A DNA stretch of 55,023 bases from Lachnospiraceae bacterium (GCA_017624495.1 JAGAMY010000032.1:1-55023), one strand, 5' to 3'; counted from the first letter of the stretch, positions 1 to 10,595 are shown. Notes: a model not told the origin generated them from the sequence alone. Made by a program: numbers and translations.

Positions 1-639
1 CAGGCAGCTGGTACACAGGTTATCTTATTTGACCGTACAATCGAAGCTGATGATAGCTTATATGTAGCTTCTATCGTTTCTGATATGGCTAAAGAAGGTG
101 AAACTGCTGTTAACTGGTTAAAAGAGCAGGGATTAAGCGAATACAACATCATCCACATTCAGGGTGTAATGGGTTCTGCAGCTCAGGTTGGACGTTCTGG
201 TGCAGTTGACGCAGCAGTTGCTTCTGACGGATGGAATCTTGTAACACAGCAGACAGCTGAATGGAACGCAGAAAAAGCTCAGCAGATCGTTCAGTCTATC
301 ATCGATGCTGGTACATCTTTCAACGTAATCTACGCTGAAAACGACGATATGGCTAAAGGTGCTGTAGCAGCTCTTGATAAAGCTAACATCTCCCACGGTG
401 TTGACGGTGACGTTATCGTAATGGGATTTGACTGTAACAAATGGGCATTAGAAGAATTATTAAATGGTAACTGGAACTACGATGGTCAGTGTAACCCATT
501 CCAGGCTCCATACATTGATGAAATCATCAAGAAACTTGAAGCTGGTGAAGAAATCACAGAAAAAGTTATCATCTTAGATGAAAAAGGCTTTGACGCTACA
601 ACAATTACTCAGGAAGATGTTGATACATACGGAATCTAA
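1..639 (+). CDS. ytfQ: Galactofuranose-type sugar-binding protein, C-terminal part (YtfQ-like)
   Basis: This is the C-terminal 212 residues of an extracellular solute-binding protein whose start lies before the window; the frame is open from base 1. It would capture a sugar and deliver it to the transporter encoded just downstream. The stretch FDRTIEADDSLYVASIVSD corresponds to the DRS-D-KDKSLY region of E. coli YtfQ, and the protein continues with the family pattern GVMGSAAQVGR and YAENDDMAKGA. It resembles the second YtfQ-like protein at 6196-7242. The sugar (galactofuranose or another pentose or hexose furanose) is inferred from the family only. The gene is separated from the ATPase gene by a stem-loop. 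Confidence 0.85.
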   Translation, partial: QAAGTQVILFDRTIEADDSLYVASIVSDMAKEGETAVNWLKEQGLSEYNIIHIQGVMGSAAQVGRSGAVDAAVASDGWNLVTQQTAEWNAEKAQQIVQSIIDAGTSFNVIYAENDDMAKGAVAALDKANISHGVDGDVIVMGFDCNKWALEELLNGNWNYDGQCNPFQAPYIDEIIKKLEAGEEITEKVIILDEKGFDATTITQEDVDTYGI

Positions 640-672
640 TATCTAATTGAGAAGATATAACTTATTGTAATC

Positions 673-718
673 AAGCGCGGTGTAGCGTAACGGGTTGTAT
701 ATACGTTGCACTGCGCTT
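673..718 (+). promoter_or_regulatory. Intercistronic stem-loop between binding-protein and ATPase genes
   Basis: The arms AAGCGCGGTG (673-682) and CACTGCGCTT (709-718) pair with one G-T pair, and an inner AACG/CGTT pairing extends the stem. No T run follows, so it is unlikely to be a full terminator. By analogy with other binding-protein operons it probably stabilises the upstream mRNA or limits readthrough, so that the binding protein is made in excess. That role is inferred. Confidence 0.5.
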
Positions 719-757
719 AAACTTTGAAAAATATTATGTTTAAGGAGTGAGTTACTG

Positions 758-2272
758 GTGAGAGATAAAGCTGTATTGGAAATGAGAAATATCCACAAAA
801 GCTTCCCAGGAGTACGCGCATTGCAGGCTGTAGATTTTACTCTTTGCGAAGGTGAAATTCATGCATTGATGGGCGAAAATGGTGCCGGAAAATCTACTTT
901 GATTAAAGTATTGACCGGAGTTTACTCAAAAGACGAGGGAGATATTTTCCTTAAGGGACACGATAAAGCGGTTGCTATCAATTCCCCACAGGATGCACAG
1001 AATTTAGGAATTAGTACTGTATATCAGGAGATTACACTTTGTCCAAATCTTTCTGTTGCTGAAAATATGTACATTGGACGTACACAGGGCATGGGAACAA
1101 ATTGGAAAAAGATGAATGAAGATGCAGAGAAAATACTGAAATCATTAGATATTCCTGCAACAGCAACACAGGAATTAGGAAGCTGTTCTTTAGCAGTTCA
1201 GCAGATGATTGCTATTGGTCGTGCTGTTGATATGGATTGTAAAGTATTGATTTTGGATGAACCGACATCTTCTCTTGATGAAGGCGAAGTAGAAAAATTA
1301 TTCAAGCTTATGCGTGATTTAAGAGCAAAGGGCGTAGGAATCATCTTCGTTACACACTTCTTAGATCAGGTATATGAGGTTTGTGATAAGATTACAGTAT
1401 TGCGTGACGGACAGTTAGTTGGAGAGTATGAAATTGAAAATCTTCCTCGTGTTCAGTTAGTTTCTAAGATGTTAGGTAAAGAATTAGACGATATGTCAGA
1501 CATCAAGAGTGAAACAACAGAGTACACTGGCGAAGGTGCAGGAGATATGGTATTTGAAGCAAAAGGTCTTTGCAGTGATGCAGGAATCAAACCTTTCGAC
1601 TTCTATATCAAAAAAGGTGAAGTTAACGGATTTACCGGTTTGTTAGGTTCCGGACGAAGCGAATGTGTTCGTGCAGTCTTTGGTGCTGATAAAGTAACAA
1701 GCGGAACAGTGAAGATGAATGGTAAAGATGTTAAGATTAACAAACCTATCGATGCAATGAAAAATGGTATTGCATTCCTTACAGAAGACCGTAAAGGCGA
1801 AGGTATTGTTGGAGACTTATCCGTGCGTGATAACATTATCCTTGCTTTACAGGTAATGAAAGGATGGTTCAAACCATTTACAAAAGCACAGGCATATGCT
1901 TTTGCTGATGAATATATCAAACTTTTATCCATAAAAACAGCGTCTGCAGATACACCAATCAAACAGCTTTCCGGTGGTAACCAGCAGAAGGTTCTTATCG
2001 GTCGCTGGCTGCTTACACATCCACAGTATTTAATCATGGATGAACCGACCCGTGGTATCGACGTTGGTACAAAGATTGATATTCAGAAATTAGTGCTTAA
2101 GCTTGCTTCAGAAGGTATGAGTGTAACATTTATTTCTTCTGAGACAGATGAAATGCTGCGTACATGTTCACGTTTGGTAGTTATGCGTGACCGTAAGGTA
2201 GTAGGCGAGCTTTCAGGCGAAGACTTAACTCAGAATAAGATTATGAGTACTATTGCCGGAGGTGACAAATAA
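758..2272 (+). CDS. ytfR: Sugar ABC transporter ATP-binding protein, two fused ABC domains (YtfR-like)
   Basis: This 504-residue protein powers sugar uptake through the two permeases that follow. It has two ABC domains in tandem, as in the RbsA/MglA/YtfR class. The first has Walker A GENGAGKST (about residue 40), a signature-like region around SCSLAVQQM, and Walker B VLILDEPTSS. The second has a degenerate Walker A-like GLLGSGRSE (about 290), signature LSGGNQQKV and Walker B LIMDEPTRG. The GTG start at 758 is chosen because AAGGAG lies 10 bases upstream. The next gene begins three bases after the stop, so ATPase and permeases are co-transcribed. Confidence 0.93.
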   Translation: MRDKAVLEMRNIHKSFPGVRALQAVDFTLCEGEIHALMGENGAGKSTLIKVLTGVYSKDEGDIFLKGHDKAVAINSPQDAQNLGISTVYQEITLCPNLSVAENMYIGRTQGMGTNWKKMNEDAEKILKSLDIPATATQELGSCSLAVQQMIAIGRAVDMDCKVLILDEPTSSLDEGEVEKLFKLMRDLRAKGVGIIFVTHFLDQVYEVCDKITVLRDGQLVGEYEIENLPRVQLVSKMLGKELDDMSDIKSETTEYTGEGAGDMVFEAKGLCSDAGIKPFDFYIKKGEVNGFTGLLGSGRSECVRAVFGADKVTSGTVKMNGKDVKINKPIDAMKNGIAFLTEDRKGEGIVGDLSVRDNIILALQVMKGWFKPFTKAQAYAFADEYIKLLSIKTASADTPIKQLSGGNQQKVLIGRWLLTHPQYLIMDEPTRGIDVGTKIDIQKLVLKLASEGMSVTFISSETDEMLRTCSRLVVMRDRKVVGELSGEDLTQNKIMSTIAGGDK

Positions 2273-2274
2273 TC

Positions 2275-3342
2275 ATGAAAGCTAAATTTAATTTTAAAGA
2301 TTTAATGAGAAGTCAGATTTTTATTCCAGTTGTAGCATTGTTATTATTACTGGTATTCAACTTGATTATGGATCCAAGCTTCTTCAAGATTACATTGGGA
2401 CACAATAGTGCAGGTGATCCGGTATTATCCGGTTACTTAATCACTATCTTAGATATGGGTTCTGAGCTTGCAATTCTTGCCATTGGTATGACACTTGTAA
2501 CAGCTGCTTCCGGCGGACAGGATATTTCCGTTGGTGCTACAGTAGCTATCACAGGTAGTGTGCTTTTAAGAATTCTTTGCGGTGGAAATTCCAGACCGGA
2601 AGAATACGCAGCACCTCTTATTGTAGCTTTCCTTGTTTCTGTAATTGCGGGAATGTTATGTGGGGCATTTAACGGTGTGCTGGTATCTATTTTCAAGATT
2701 CAGCCGATGATTGCGACTTTGATTCTGTATACAGCAGGTCGTTCTATCGCAGCATGGGTAAATAATAACGAACTTCCGGTTATCAGTGAGCCATCCTTTG
2801 GTTACTTTGGTGGATTTATTCCGGGAATTTGTATTCCTACACCATTTATCATTGCGTTAGTATGTATTATCATCATTGCATTAGTAATGAAATTTACAAC
2901 ATTAGGATTATTTACACAGGCAGTTGGTATCAATCCAAATTCATCCAGATTAAATGGTTTGAATCCTGTATTTGTTAAATTCTTAAGCTTTGTAATCCTT
3001 GGTGTATGTGTAGCAGTAGTAGGTTTAATTAAAGTAAGCCGTATTTCTACAATCAACTACTCCGTTGTTGCAAAAGATATCGAAATGGATGCTATCTTAG
3101 CAGTTGCATTAGGTGGAAATGCATTAAGCGGTGGTAAATTTAACATGGCAGCATCTATTGTAGGTGCTTATGTAATTCAGTGTCTTACAACTACATTGTA
3201 CAAATTCCAGGTACAGGCTGATGCGCTTCCGGCATACAAAGCGGTTGTCGTTATCGTATTAGTAGTTTCTAGTGCTCCAACTGTAAAAGACTGGTTCGCT
3301 AAGACAATGAAAAAAGTGAAAGCTAATAAGGAGGTTGGTTAA
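2275..3342 (+). CDS. ytfT: Sugar ABC transporter permease (YtfT-like)
   Basis: This 355-residue integral membrane protein belongs to the BPD_transp_2 (RbsC/YtfT) family and would form half of the sugar channel. Hydrophobic segments run along its whole length. The family pattern GMTLVTAASGGQDISVGA near residue 75 and the glycine-rich ALGGNALSGGKFN near residue 275 are visible. GGAGGTGA lies before the ATG, within the end of the ATPase gene, indicating coupled translation. The next permease starts two bases after its stop, and the two should form a heterodimer. Confidence 0.92.
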   Translation: MKAKFNFKDLMRSQIFIPVVALLLLLVFNLIMDPSFFKITLGHNSAGDPVLSGYLITILDMGSELAILAIGMTLVTAASGGQDISVGATVAITGSVLLRILCGGNSRPEEYAAPLIVAFLVSVIAGMLCGAFNGVLVSIFKIQPMIATLILYTAGRSIAAWVNNNELPVISEPSFGYFGGFIPGICIPTPFIIALVCIIIIALVMKFTTLGLFTQAVGINPNSSRLNGLNPVFVKFLSFVILGVCVAVVGLIKVSRISTINYSVVAKDIEMDAILAVALGGNALSGGKFNMAASIVGAYVIQCLTTTLYKFQVQADALPAYKAVVVIVLVVSSAPTVKDWFAKTMKKVKANKEVG

Positions 3343-3343
3343 A

Positions 3344-4378
3344 ATGAAAAATAAAATGAAAAATCTCACCAATGCAAACCTCTTGCTCATGATTACAATC
3401 GTAGTATTCTTTGTTATGTATATAGGAGCAATGGTATTTTTGGGAGAAGGATTTTTAAAAGCACAGACCTTCTTTAATATCTTAAATGCAAATGCATCTT
3501 TGATTATTGTAGCATGTGGTATGAGTTTGGTAATGATTACCGGCGGTATTGATATTTCTGTTGGTGGTGTGGTTGCATTAGTAAGTATGTGTTGTGCAGT
3601 ATACCTTGATGGTGTTGAAGGCGGATTATTCGGCAGCTTACAGGGTGGTGTAGGCGGTGCCGTTGTTATCGCAATTATCATCGGACTTGCATACGGTGTT
3701 GTACAGGGCTTATTAGTAGCTTACTTAGAGATTCAGCCATTTATTGTCAGCTTAGCAGGTATGTTCTTTGCCCGTGGTATGACAACAATCGTAAATACAG
3801 AACCATTCAACGTTAAAAATGAAGCATTTCAGGCAGCGAAAAGTACACGAGTAATCATTCCTGCAATGGGTTCTGTAAATAGAAAAGGTATTTATGTTGA
3901 TGCTTATGTTGAAATCGGTGTTATCATAGCATTATTAGTAGTTGTAGTAATGTTCTGTATGCTTAGATGGAGCAAGCTTGGTCGTGCTTTCTATGCCGTA
4001 GGTGGTAATGCACAGAGTGCGTTAATGCTTGGTATCAACGTGAAAAAGACAAGATTCCTATCCCATTTACTCTGTAGTTTATTAGCCGGTATCGGTGGAT
4101 TCGTTTACTTCCTGCATGTAGGTTCCGGTTCAGCATCTCATGCAAGTGGTATGGAAATGAATGCGATTGCATCAGCGATTATCGGTGGAACAATGTTGAC
4201 AGGTGGTGTAGGTAATATCATCGGAACATTCTTCGGTGTATTATCACTTACATTGATTCAGAATATTGTTTCTTCTATCGGTCTTGACCAGGCTTGGTGG
4301 ACAGGAATCACAGTTGCAGCAATGCTTTGCTTATTCTTAGTAATTCAGAGTGTTGTAGTAGCTCGTAAAAAGGGGTAG
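3344..4378 (+). CDS. yjfF: Sugar ABC transporter permease (YjfF-like)
   Basis: This is the second permease of the galactofuranose-type transporter, 344 residues with about eight to ten membrane segments. It carries the pattern GMSLVMITGGIDISVGGV near residue 60 and AIIGGTMLTGGVGN near residue 275, both typical of RbsC-class permeases. The ATG at 3344 is preferred to the TTG at 3335 because AAGGAGG lies about nine bases before it. Its stop codon sits inside the left arm of a terminator, so the transport operon ends here. Confidence 0.92.
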   Translation: MKNKMKNLTNANLLLMITIVVFFVMYIGAMVFLGEGFLKAQTFFNILNANASLIIVACGMSLVMITGGIDISVGGVVALVSMCCAVYLDGVEGGLFGSLQGGVGGAVVIAIIIGLAYGVVQGLLVAYLEIQPFIVSLAGMFFARGMTTIVNTEPFNVKNEAFQAAKSTRVIIPAMGSVNRKGIYVDAYVEIGVIIALLVVVVMFCMLRWSKLGRAFYAVGGNAQSALMLGINVKKTRFLSHLLCSLLAGIGGFVYFLHVGSGSASHASGMEMNAIASAIIGGTMLTGGVGNIIGTFFGVLSLTLIQNIVSSIGLDQAWWTGITVAAMLCLFLVIQSVVVARKKG

Positions 4379-4394
4379 ATTTCTACCTCTTTTT
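4367..4394 (+). terminator. Intrinsic terminator after the Ytf-type transporter operon
   Basis: AAAAAGGGGTAG (4367-4378) pairs with CTACCTCTTTTT (4383-4394) and ends in a T run. The stem includes the stop codon of the upstream permease. A second, AT-only inverted repeat follows at about 4400-4422. Confidence 0.75.
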
Positions 4395-4447
4395 CCTACA
4401 TTTTTCTTTAAAAAAGAAAAATCATTGTCAAAAAGGAGAGATTGATA

Positions 4448-6142
4448 GTGAATAATGTGAAAAAAGAGAAAGTAAAGAAAGCCCCAAAAACTAAAAATAA
4501 GAAAAAAGATGGATTCCGTTTAAGTTTGTTTGTCATGCTGATGATACTTTCTTTAATTCCCTTGATTTTATCCGTGGGAATCGTCAGTGTGACATCCTTA
4601 AATATTACCCAGAGTAATTTGGAACAGGCATCGGAAGATTCACTTTACATTGTTTCAAACAGTTTGGCGAATTATTGCCGTCAGAACGAAATTACTGCTA
4701 TCAATGCCGGTGATTATTATGAATATTTAGACAGCTTGAAGGAGCAGGGCATTGAAATGGCAATTCTTATGGAGGGTGCATTAGGGGCAACTTCTATTAA
4801 AAATGAGAATGATTATCGTGTAAGAGATATTCCGTATGAAGTTTCTGAAACCGGTTACTACGATAAAGATATAGAAATCGATGGAAAGAAATATTATGGA
4901 TATTATCTGCCAATTACCTATGATGGAGAAATTATGGGTATGGCATTTGCAGCACAGTTAAGTGCTGATGTGGAGAAGACAATTAGTTCTACAGCGATGA
5001 CTTTTGTTATTATTGCAGTTGTACTGATTGCTGTGTTTGCAGTAATTACTTTGGTATTTACCAGAGTGTTGTCAAAATCATTCATAACCGTGGGCAAGCA
5101 TGTAAATGCGTTATCCAAAGGTATTTTAAGTAAACAGGATTCAGCTTCTAGTCTGATTAAGGAAATGAGTGCATTATTATCTGAAACAGGCATGATGCAG
5201 GAGAATCTGCAGGAGACAATTGGTAAGGTAAAATCTGTTTCTCATGAACTGGTAGGAAATATATCTGAGGTTACAGAACTTAGTGAAAGTACAAGTGACA
5301 GAGCAAAACAGATTACTACTTCCATGGAGGAATTATCTACTGCTACCATGGCGATGGCAGAAAATGTACAGGATATCAATATGCAGATGATGGAAATCGG
5401 CAACTGTGTAAATGATATTTCAGGAAACGTAGAACAGTTATATGGCAGTTCAGAAAATATTGTGAAATCCAATGATGAAGCAAAAGACAACATGGATACA
5501 ATTATGAAGAACAGTCACGAATCTGTATCAGCGGTAAATGATATTACTGTACAGATTAAGCAGACAAATGACTCTATTGCTGAAATTGATCAGGCGGTAG
5601 AATTGATTTTATCTATTTCTGAACAGACAAATCTTTTAAGCTTAAATGCATCTATTGAGGCAGCAAGAGCCGGAGAAGCAGGAAGAGGATTTGCAGTTGT
5701 TGCAGAAGAAATCAGACATTTGTCCGAACAGAGTGCTGAGGGTGCAGAAATGATTAAAAACTTAGCACAGACAATTACAGATAAGTCACAGAAATCTGTA
5801 AAATTGGCAGATAAAGTTCGTTCATTAATTGTGCTTGAACAGGAAAATCTGAACAAGACACAGAAAAAATATGAAGAGCTTAGTGAAGATATTGACAAGT
5901 CTGTAGTGGAAATCCGGTCAATTGCAGATAAAACGGATAATCTGACAGATTATAAAGAAAAAGTAATTGAAAATGTACAGGGTCTGAGTGCGATTAGTGA
6001 AGAAAATGCAGCAAGTAATGAAGAAGTAAGTGCGAACATTATTGAAATTATTACGGAAGTGCAGACTGTAAATGATAATTGTACCAGAATGAATTCTATG
6101 GCTCAGGAATTAGAAAAAGCTGTAGCATATTTCCGTGATTAA
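4448..6142 (+). CDS. Methyl-accepting chemotaxis protein with extracellular Cache-like sensor
   Basis: This transmembrane chemoreceptor (about 564 residues) would signal to CheA/CheW. A lysine-rich start (about 1-25) is followed by one membrane helix, an extracellular domain of about 130 residues that looks like a single Cache domain (ending [19 protein letters not shown]), a second helix near 185-205 and a long cytoplasmic coiled coil. The signalling tip is [20 protein letters not shown]. The GTG at 4448 is chosen because AAAGGAG lies nine bases upstream; a TTG six bases earlier is too close to it. The gene directly precedes a tethered YtfQ-like protein, which may present bound sugar to it; that link is inferred. 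Confidence 0.88.
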   Translation: MNNVKKEKVKKAPKTKNKKKDGFRLSLFVMLMILSLIPLILSVGIVSVTSLNITQSNLEQASEDSLYIVSNSLANYCRQNEITAINAGDYYEYLDSLKEQGIEMAILMEGALGATSIKNENDYRVRDIPYEVSETGYYDKDIEIDGKKYYGYYLPITYDGEIMGMAFAAQLSADVEKTISSTAMTFVIIAVVLIAVFAVITLVFTRVLSKSFITVGKHVNALSKGILSKQDSASSLIKEMSALLSETGMMQENLQETIGKVKSVSHELVGNISEVTELSESTSDRAKQITTSMEELSTATMAMAENVQDINMQMMEIGNCVNDISGNVEQLYGSSENIVKSNDEAKDNMDTIMKNSHESVSAVNDITVQIKQTNDSIAEIDQAVELILSISEQTNLLSLNASIEAARAGEAGRGFAVVAEEIRHLSEQSAEGAEMIKNLAQTITDKSQKSVKLADKVRSLIVLEQENLNKTQKKYEELSEDIDKSVVEIRSIADKTDNLTDYKEKVIENVQGLSAISEENAASNEEVSANIIEIITEVQTVNDNCTRMNSMAQELEKAVAYFRD

Positions 6143-6195
6143 AATGTAAGTAAACGGTAAAGTTATAGAAATTATGATGTATTAGGAGGCGAAAG

Positions 6196-7242
6196 ATGAA
6201 AAAGCAATCTTTAGCCATTGTAATTATTGCCATGCTCTGTATATTGGTAATTTCTTCCATGAGTAGTTTTACATCTGAAAATGAGCCTGTGCATACAGAG
6301 GCATCAACATCTGGCGAATGTATTGTGGTTGGCTTTTCACAGCTTGGTGCGGAATCCGACTGGAGAAGTGCCCATACAGAGTCTATACAGTCGACTTTTA
6401 CCGTTGAGAACGGATACAAATTATTATTAGAAGACGGACAGCAAAAGCAGGCAAATCAGATAACTGCAATTCGTACCTTTATTCAGCAGGATGTGGACTA
6501 TATTGTGTTGGCTCCTGTTACGGAGACCGGGTGGGATACCGTATTACAGGAAGCAAAAGATGCCGGAATACCTGTAATTATTGTAGATCGTATGGTGGAT
6601 GTTTCGGATGATAGTTTGTTCACCTGCTGGATAGGTTCTGATTTTTATCTGGAAGGTAAAAAAGCTGCTGAATGGTTGAACCAGTATACAATAGCAGAAG
6701 GTATTGATGCAAAAGATTTGAATATCGTAAATATACAGGGTACAATTGGTTCATCCGCCCAGATTGGGCGTACCAGAGGTTTGGCAGATGCAGCAAAGTT
6801 GTACGGCTGGAATCTTAAAGCAGAACGGGCAGGCGATTTTACACAGGCAAAAGGAAAAGAAGTTATGGAAACACTTCTTAAAATGTATTATGATATCAAT
6901 GTTGTGTATTGTGAAAATGATAATGAAGCCTGTGGAGCTATTGAAGCCATTGAAGCTGCCGGTAAAAAGGTAGGATCTGATATCAAAAATGGAGAGATTA
7001 TGGTAATCTCTTTTGATGGTGTCAAGGAAGAAGCGATGGATTATGTGCGTCAGGATAAAATTTCTCTTATCGCAGAGTGTAATCCGCTTCATGGTCCTCG
7101 TGTAGAAGCAATTATAAAATTGCTTGCAGAGGGCAAAGAGCCGGAGAAGTTTTCGTATATAGACGAAAAAATATATAGTTCTACTGCCACTGTGGGGGAA
7201 ATTATGGTGGAGGAAACGGTTTATCCGGTAACAATTCCATAA
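6196..7242 (+). CDS. YtfQ-like sugar-binding protein, probably membrane-tethered
   Basis: This 348-residue periplasmic-binding-protein-fold protein closely follows the YtfQ pattern: VVGFSQLGAESDWRSA, LEDGQQKQANQITAIRTF, APVTETGWDTVL, VNIQGTIGSSAQIGR and CENDNEACGAIEAIEAAG. The first 25 residues form a hydrophobic segment with no clear lipobox cysteine at the cleavage position, so it may stay anchored by that helix. AGGAGG precedes the ATG. It is not next to transporter subunits but lies between a chemoreceptor and a terminator, which suggests sensing rather than uptake. It is a diverged paralog of the protein at 1-639. Confidence 0.85.
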   Translation: MKKQSLAIVIIAMLCILVISSMSSFTSENEPVHTEASTSGECIVVGFSQLGAESDWRSAHTESIQSTFTVENGYKLLLEDGQQKQANQITAIRTFIQQDVDYIVLAPVTETGWDTVLQEAKDAGIPVIIVDRMVDVSDDSLFTCWIGSDFYLEGKKAAEWLNQYTIAEGIDAKDLNIVNIQGTIGSSAQIGRTRGLADAAKLYGWNLKAERAGDFTQAKGKEVMETLLKMYYDINVVYCENDNEACGAIEAIEAAGKKVGSDIKNGEIMVISFDGVKEEAMDYVRQDKISLIAECNPLHGPRVEAIIKLLAEGKEPEKFSYIDEKIYSSTATVGEIMVEETVYPVTIP

Positions 7243-7266
7243 AATATAATATTTTTTGTGAAAAAG

Positions 7267-7303
7267 CTGTTGTAAAAGTGAAAACTGTTACAATAGTTTT
7301 TTT
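7267..7303 (+). terminator. Intrinsic terminator after the chemoreceptor/binding-protein pair
   Basis: CTGTTGTAA (7267-7275) pairs with TTACAATAG (7288-7296), with one G-T pair, and is followed directly by seven T residues. Confidence 0.7.
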
Positions 7304-7314
7304 CGTCAAAATTG

Positions 7315-7344
7315 TTTACAAGAATATATAAAAAAATATATAAT
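7315..7344 (+). promoter_or_regulatory. Probable sigma-A promoter for the secreted Ig-like protein
   Basis: TTTACA (7315-7320) and a perfect TATAAT (7339-7344) are separated by 18 bases, just after a terminator and 33 bases before the next gene. The region is very AT-rich, so chance matches are possible. Confidence 0.45.
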
Positions 7345-7376
7345 ATTACTAAAATATACATAAAGGAGAGGATTTG

Positions 7377-8468
7377 ATGGTGAAATATAGAAAAAAGCGT
7401 ATATCTGTTCTGCTGGTGATTCTTATGATATTACCGACACTTTTATCTATACTTCCAGTGAAAATGCTGGAGGTGTCAGCGGCATCAAATGATTATATAT
7501 TATGGACGGGATTTGTTGCATCGGATGCTAAAACTATTCAGGTAGAACAGGGACAGGTATTTAATCTTGGGGATTATATCTATGTATATGATGGTAACAC
7601 ATATAAGTATGGATGTGGCTCATTGTTTGATAAATTGTCCTATTCGTCAAGTGAAAAATCGGTTGTAACCGTGGATAAAGATGGGATTTTTACAGCAAAA
7701 AAACCTGGTATTACAACTATAACGGTTAAATTTAGAACGAAAAATATTAAGTGTAAATTTCAGGTAATGGAAGTAGGAAGTTTTGGAGAGTCAGAAGCTG
7801 TTGTAAATTTGAGAGCGTTATGTGAAAAAAGTTTCAAGAATATACCAAAGAAAATTACAATAGCAAATGGGTATAAATATCTAAAAATGAAAAAGCAGTA
7901 TTCTACTGATATATTCGAATATAGGTTTGCTGTTAGTAATAGCGGATTTATAAAAGAACCAGTGAAGATTGGTAACTATACATCTTATCAGGATACATGT
8001 AAGCTGGCAGTGCCACAAATGGGAAGATATTGGTATTTGGATGCATTATTGTCGAAATTTGAAGAAAAAAATAGTCCAACATCTACTAAAAGCAGTAAAG
8101 TGATGAAAATTGCTTCAATATCTGCAAATACCCGGCAGATAACAGTTAAGTTGAAGAAAAAGGTATCGAATGAACAGATTCTGGCAACGAATATTGGGGA
8201 TTTTTATTTGAATCCATCATTTAACAAGAAAACAGCAAATATTTCTATGTATGTTTATGATATGACAGAAGAAAAATTATATTCTGCCAAAGGGATTATA
8301 AAAAAAGGAAGTAATACTATGAAAATTGAAATTGGAAAATTTCAGTATACTTCTAAGAATGGTATTAATATTACAAAACTAAAAAAGGAAAAACTGAAAA
8401 AAGGACATACCTATAGGTTATGTGCAGATTATACATGGACGAAGGGGAAAAAGGTAAAGATAAAGTAG
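7377..8468 (+). CDS. Secreted protein with Ig-like (BIG2-type) domain, function unknown
   Basis: This 363-residue exported protein starts with a basic stretch and hydrophobic signal peptide, with probable cleavage after VSAA near residue 36. Residues about 75-125 (SYSSSEKSVVTVDKDG, followed by FTAKKPGITTITVKF) match the bacterial Ig-like group 2 pattern found in cell-surface proteins. The rest is lysine-rich with no recognised domain; the C-terminus looks like another beta-sandwich. The ATG at 7377 has AAGGAG upstream and is preferred to the TTG at 7374. The gene sits between chemotaxis genes, but no functional link is shown. Confidence 0.7.
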   Translation: MVKYRKKRISVLLVILMILPTLLSILPVKMLEVSAASNDYILWTGFVASDAKTIQVEQGQVFNLGDYIYVYDGNTYKYGCGSLFDKLSYSSSEKSVVTVDKDGIFTAKKPGITTITVKFRTKNIKCKFQVMEVGSFGESEAVVNLRALCEKSFKNIPKKITIANGYKYLKMKKQYSTDIFEYRFAVSNSGFIKEPVKIGNYTSYQDTCKLAVPQMGRYWYLDALLSKFEEKNSPTSTKSSKVMKIASISANTRQITVKLKKKVSNEQILATNIGDFYLNPSFNKKTANISMYVYDMTEEKLYSAKGIIKKGSNTMKIEIGKFQYTSKNGINITKLKKEKLKKGHTYRLCADYTWTKGKKVKIK

Positions 8469-8507
8469 TTTAAAACATACATGAAAAAAGATTTAAGGGG
8501 GTATATT

Positions 8508-10595
8508 ATGAGAAGTATTAGAACGAAAATTATTCTTGGAATTTTATTGTGCTCTGTTTTGACAGCATTAATTACCGGTTTGTTAACTGTCTGGAACTCT
8601 ACACAGGTAGCAGGAAATGATGCAAAAGAACAGATGGCGGCAGCGACGCAAATGGAGGCTGCAAAGATAAACAGTATAATAGCTGGAATTGAGCAGTCTG
8701 TGGATACCTTAAGTGACCGTGTTATGCAGAATCTGGATATTGAGAAGTTTATGTCTGATAAAAATTATGCGGATGAGTATACAAAGCAGTTAGAAGTAGA
8801 GGTAAACAATTTTGCTTCCCATACTTTTGGAGCAATCACTGCTTATGTACGCTATAATCCGCAGTATTCTAATCCGACATCTGGAGTATTTGCTACCAGG
8901 AATACATTAGAAGAAGCATTTTCTTTTGTAACACCGACGGATTTTTCCATGTATGATGAAAACGATGCAGAACATGTGGGTTGGTATTATATTCCGGTAA
9001 AGAATGGAGCTCCAATCTGGATGGACCCATATTTGAACCAAAATATTAATGTATATATGATATCTTATGTTGTACCGCTTTTTAGTGAGGATGGCACATC
9101 GATTGGAATTGTGGGTATGGATATTGATTTTTCCCAGATAACAGATATTGTGGATAATGCACAGGTATTTTCTTCCGGTTATGCTTTCCTGGCAAAAGAA
9201 GATGGTATGGTAATTCACCATAAAGAGTTGGAAATGGGAGAAAATGTTTTTGATGCGGATGCATCGTTAACTTCATTTTCTGGCTTTTTTGCAAATGAAA
9301 ATGAACAGGGAGAGACAAAGGTTTACAGTTATACTGGTGAAAAAAAGCGTATGCTTTTCTATAATCTGGATAATGGTATGAAATTTGTAATGACAGCACC
9401 AAATATGGAGATTTTTTCCCAGGCAAATCAGGTGGTTACTGTAGTGATTATTGGAATTGTACTTGCGGTTATTATTTCCAGTGTGATAGGTATCCTTGTT
9501 GGTACAAGTTTATCCAAACCGATAAAACAGCTAACCGGAGTAATTAGTCAGACAGCAGGACTGGATTTTACACCTACGATGGATGGAAGTAAATTGCGCA
9601 AGCAGAAAGATGAAATTGGTAAGATGGCTGTGGAGATTCACAGTATGCGTATTATTTTGCGTGAAATGATTGCCAGTATTCATAATGCAGAAACGACCAT
9701 ATTAGAAAGTGTAGAAAATTTAGATTATATTATGCAGGATAACAGTCATCGTTCAGAGGATAACTCTGCGGCTACACAGGAAATTGCAGCTGGCATGGAA
9801 GAAGCTTCTTCAAATACAGCAGAAATTACAGAGAGCATTGAAGTGGTTAAGCAGAATGCAGAAAATATTTTTGCACTTGCTCAAAGTGGAGAAAAGAATT
9901 CAGAGGAAGTGTTGATTCGCGCAGAGGAAATGGAAAAAGTCAGTCGACAGTCCAGTGAAAAAACGAATACTATCTATGCTGTGATGAAACAAAAATCGGA
10001 TGCTGCCATAGAAAAATCCAAAGCAGTACAAAGAATTAATGAATTGACAGATGATATTAAAAATATTTCATCACAAACAAATCTACTGGCATTGAATGCC
10101 AGTATTGAAGCGGCAAGAGCCGGAGAGGCTGGAAGAGGATTTGCGGTTGTTGCAACGGAAATTGGTTCATTAGCATCCCAGACTTTCCAGACGGTTGATA
10201 ATATTCATGCTATTGTGGATGAAGTAAATGAGGCAGTAAAAAATATGACGGAATGTATAACTGCAATGATGGAATTTTTAGAAGAAACCGTACTTTTAGA
10301 TTATGATACATTCAAAGAAACCGGTGGACAGTATCATGCGGATGCAGATGGCTTTATTGATATTATGCGAAGCGTAAAAGGTGCAGTAGAGCAGCTTGAC
10401 CGATATATGGAAAAAATTGTGACGGCAGTAGAGGATATTAATATAACCGTGAGTCAATCTGCAGAGGGAATTAATCTGATTGCAGAGAAATCGTCCGAAA
10501 CAGCCAGTACGTCCATGGAAGGTTATGAAAGATTGCGTGAAAGCCGGGAATCTGTGGATGCACTCCGTGAAATTGTAACGAGATTTGTTTTATAA
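8508..10595 (+). CDS. Methyl-accepting chemotaxis protein with dCache-like sensor
   Basis: This chemoreceptor of about 695 residues has an N-terminal membrane helix, a large extracellular region of about 270 residues resembling a double Cache domain ([15 protein letters not shown] and [19 protein letters not shown]), a second membrane helix near 320, a HAMP-like linker and a cytoplasmic coiled coil with the tip [20 protein letters not shown]. Double Cache domains bind small ligands such as amino acids or sugars; the ligand here is unknown. The ATG at 8508 is chosen because AAGGGGG lies about eight bases before it; the ATG at 8481 has no ribosome site. Confidence 0.9.
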   Translation: MRSIRTKIILGILLCSVLTALITGLLTVWNSTQVAGNDAKEQMAAATQMEAAKINSIIAGIEQSVDTLSDRVMQNLDIEKFMSDKNYADEYTKQLEVEVNNFASHTFGAITAYVRYNPQYSNPTSGVFATRNTLEEAFSFVTPTDFSMYDENDAEHVGWYYIPVKNGAPIWMDPYLNQNINVYMISYVVPLFSEDGTSIGIVGMDIDFSQITDIVDNAQVFSSGYAFLAKEDGMVIHHKELEMGENVFDADASLTSFSGFFANENEQGETKVYSYTGEKKRMLFYNLDNGMKFVMTAPNMEIFSQANQVVTVVIIGIVLAVIISSVIGILVGTSLSKPIKQLTGVISQTAGLDFTPTMDGSKLRKQKDEIGKMAVEIHSMRIILREMIASIHNAETTILESVENLDYIMQDNSHRSEDNSAATQEIAAGMEEASSNTAEITESIEVVKQNAENIFALAQSGEKNSEEVLIRAEEMEKVSRQSSEKTNTIYAVMKQKSDAAIEKSKAVQRINELTDDIKNISSQTNLLALNASIEAARAGEAGRGFAVVATEIGSLASQTFQTVDNIHAIVDEVNEAVKNMTECITAMMEFLEETVLLDYDTFKETGGQYHADADGFIDIMRSVKGAVEQLDRYMEKIVTAVEDINITVSQSAEGINLIAEKSSETASTSMEGYERLRESRESVDALREIVTRFVL

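Noticed and set aside
8481-8507. Upstream ATG for the second chemoreceptor
   Set aside because: No ribosome site precedes it, while AAGGGGG precedes the ATG at 8508, where the membrane helix begins. Similar reasoning moved the starts at 13631, 17955, 16690 and 39230.
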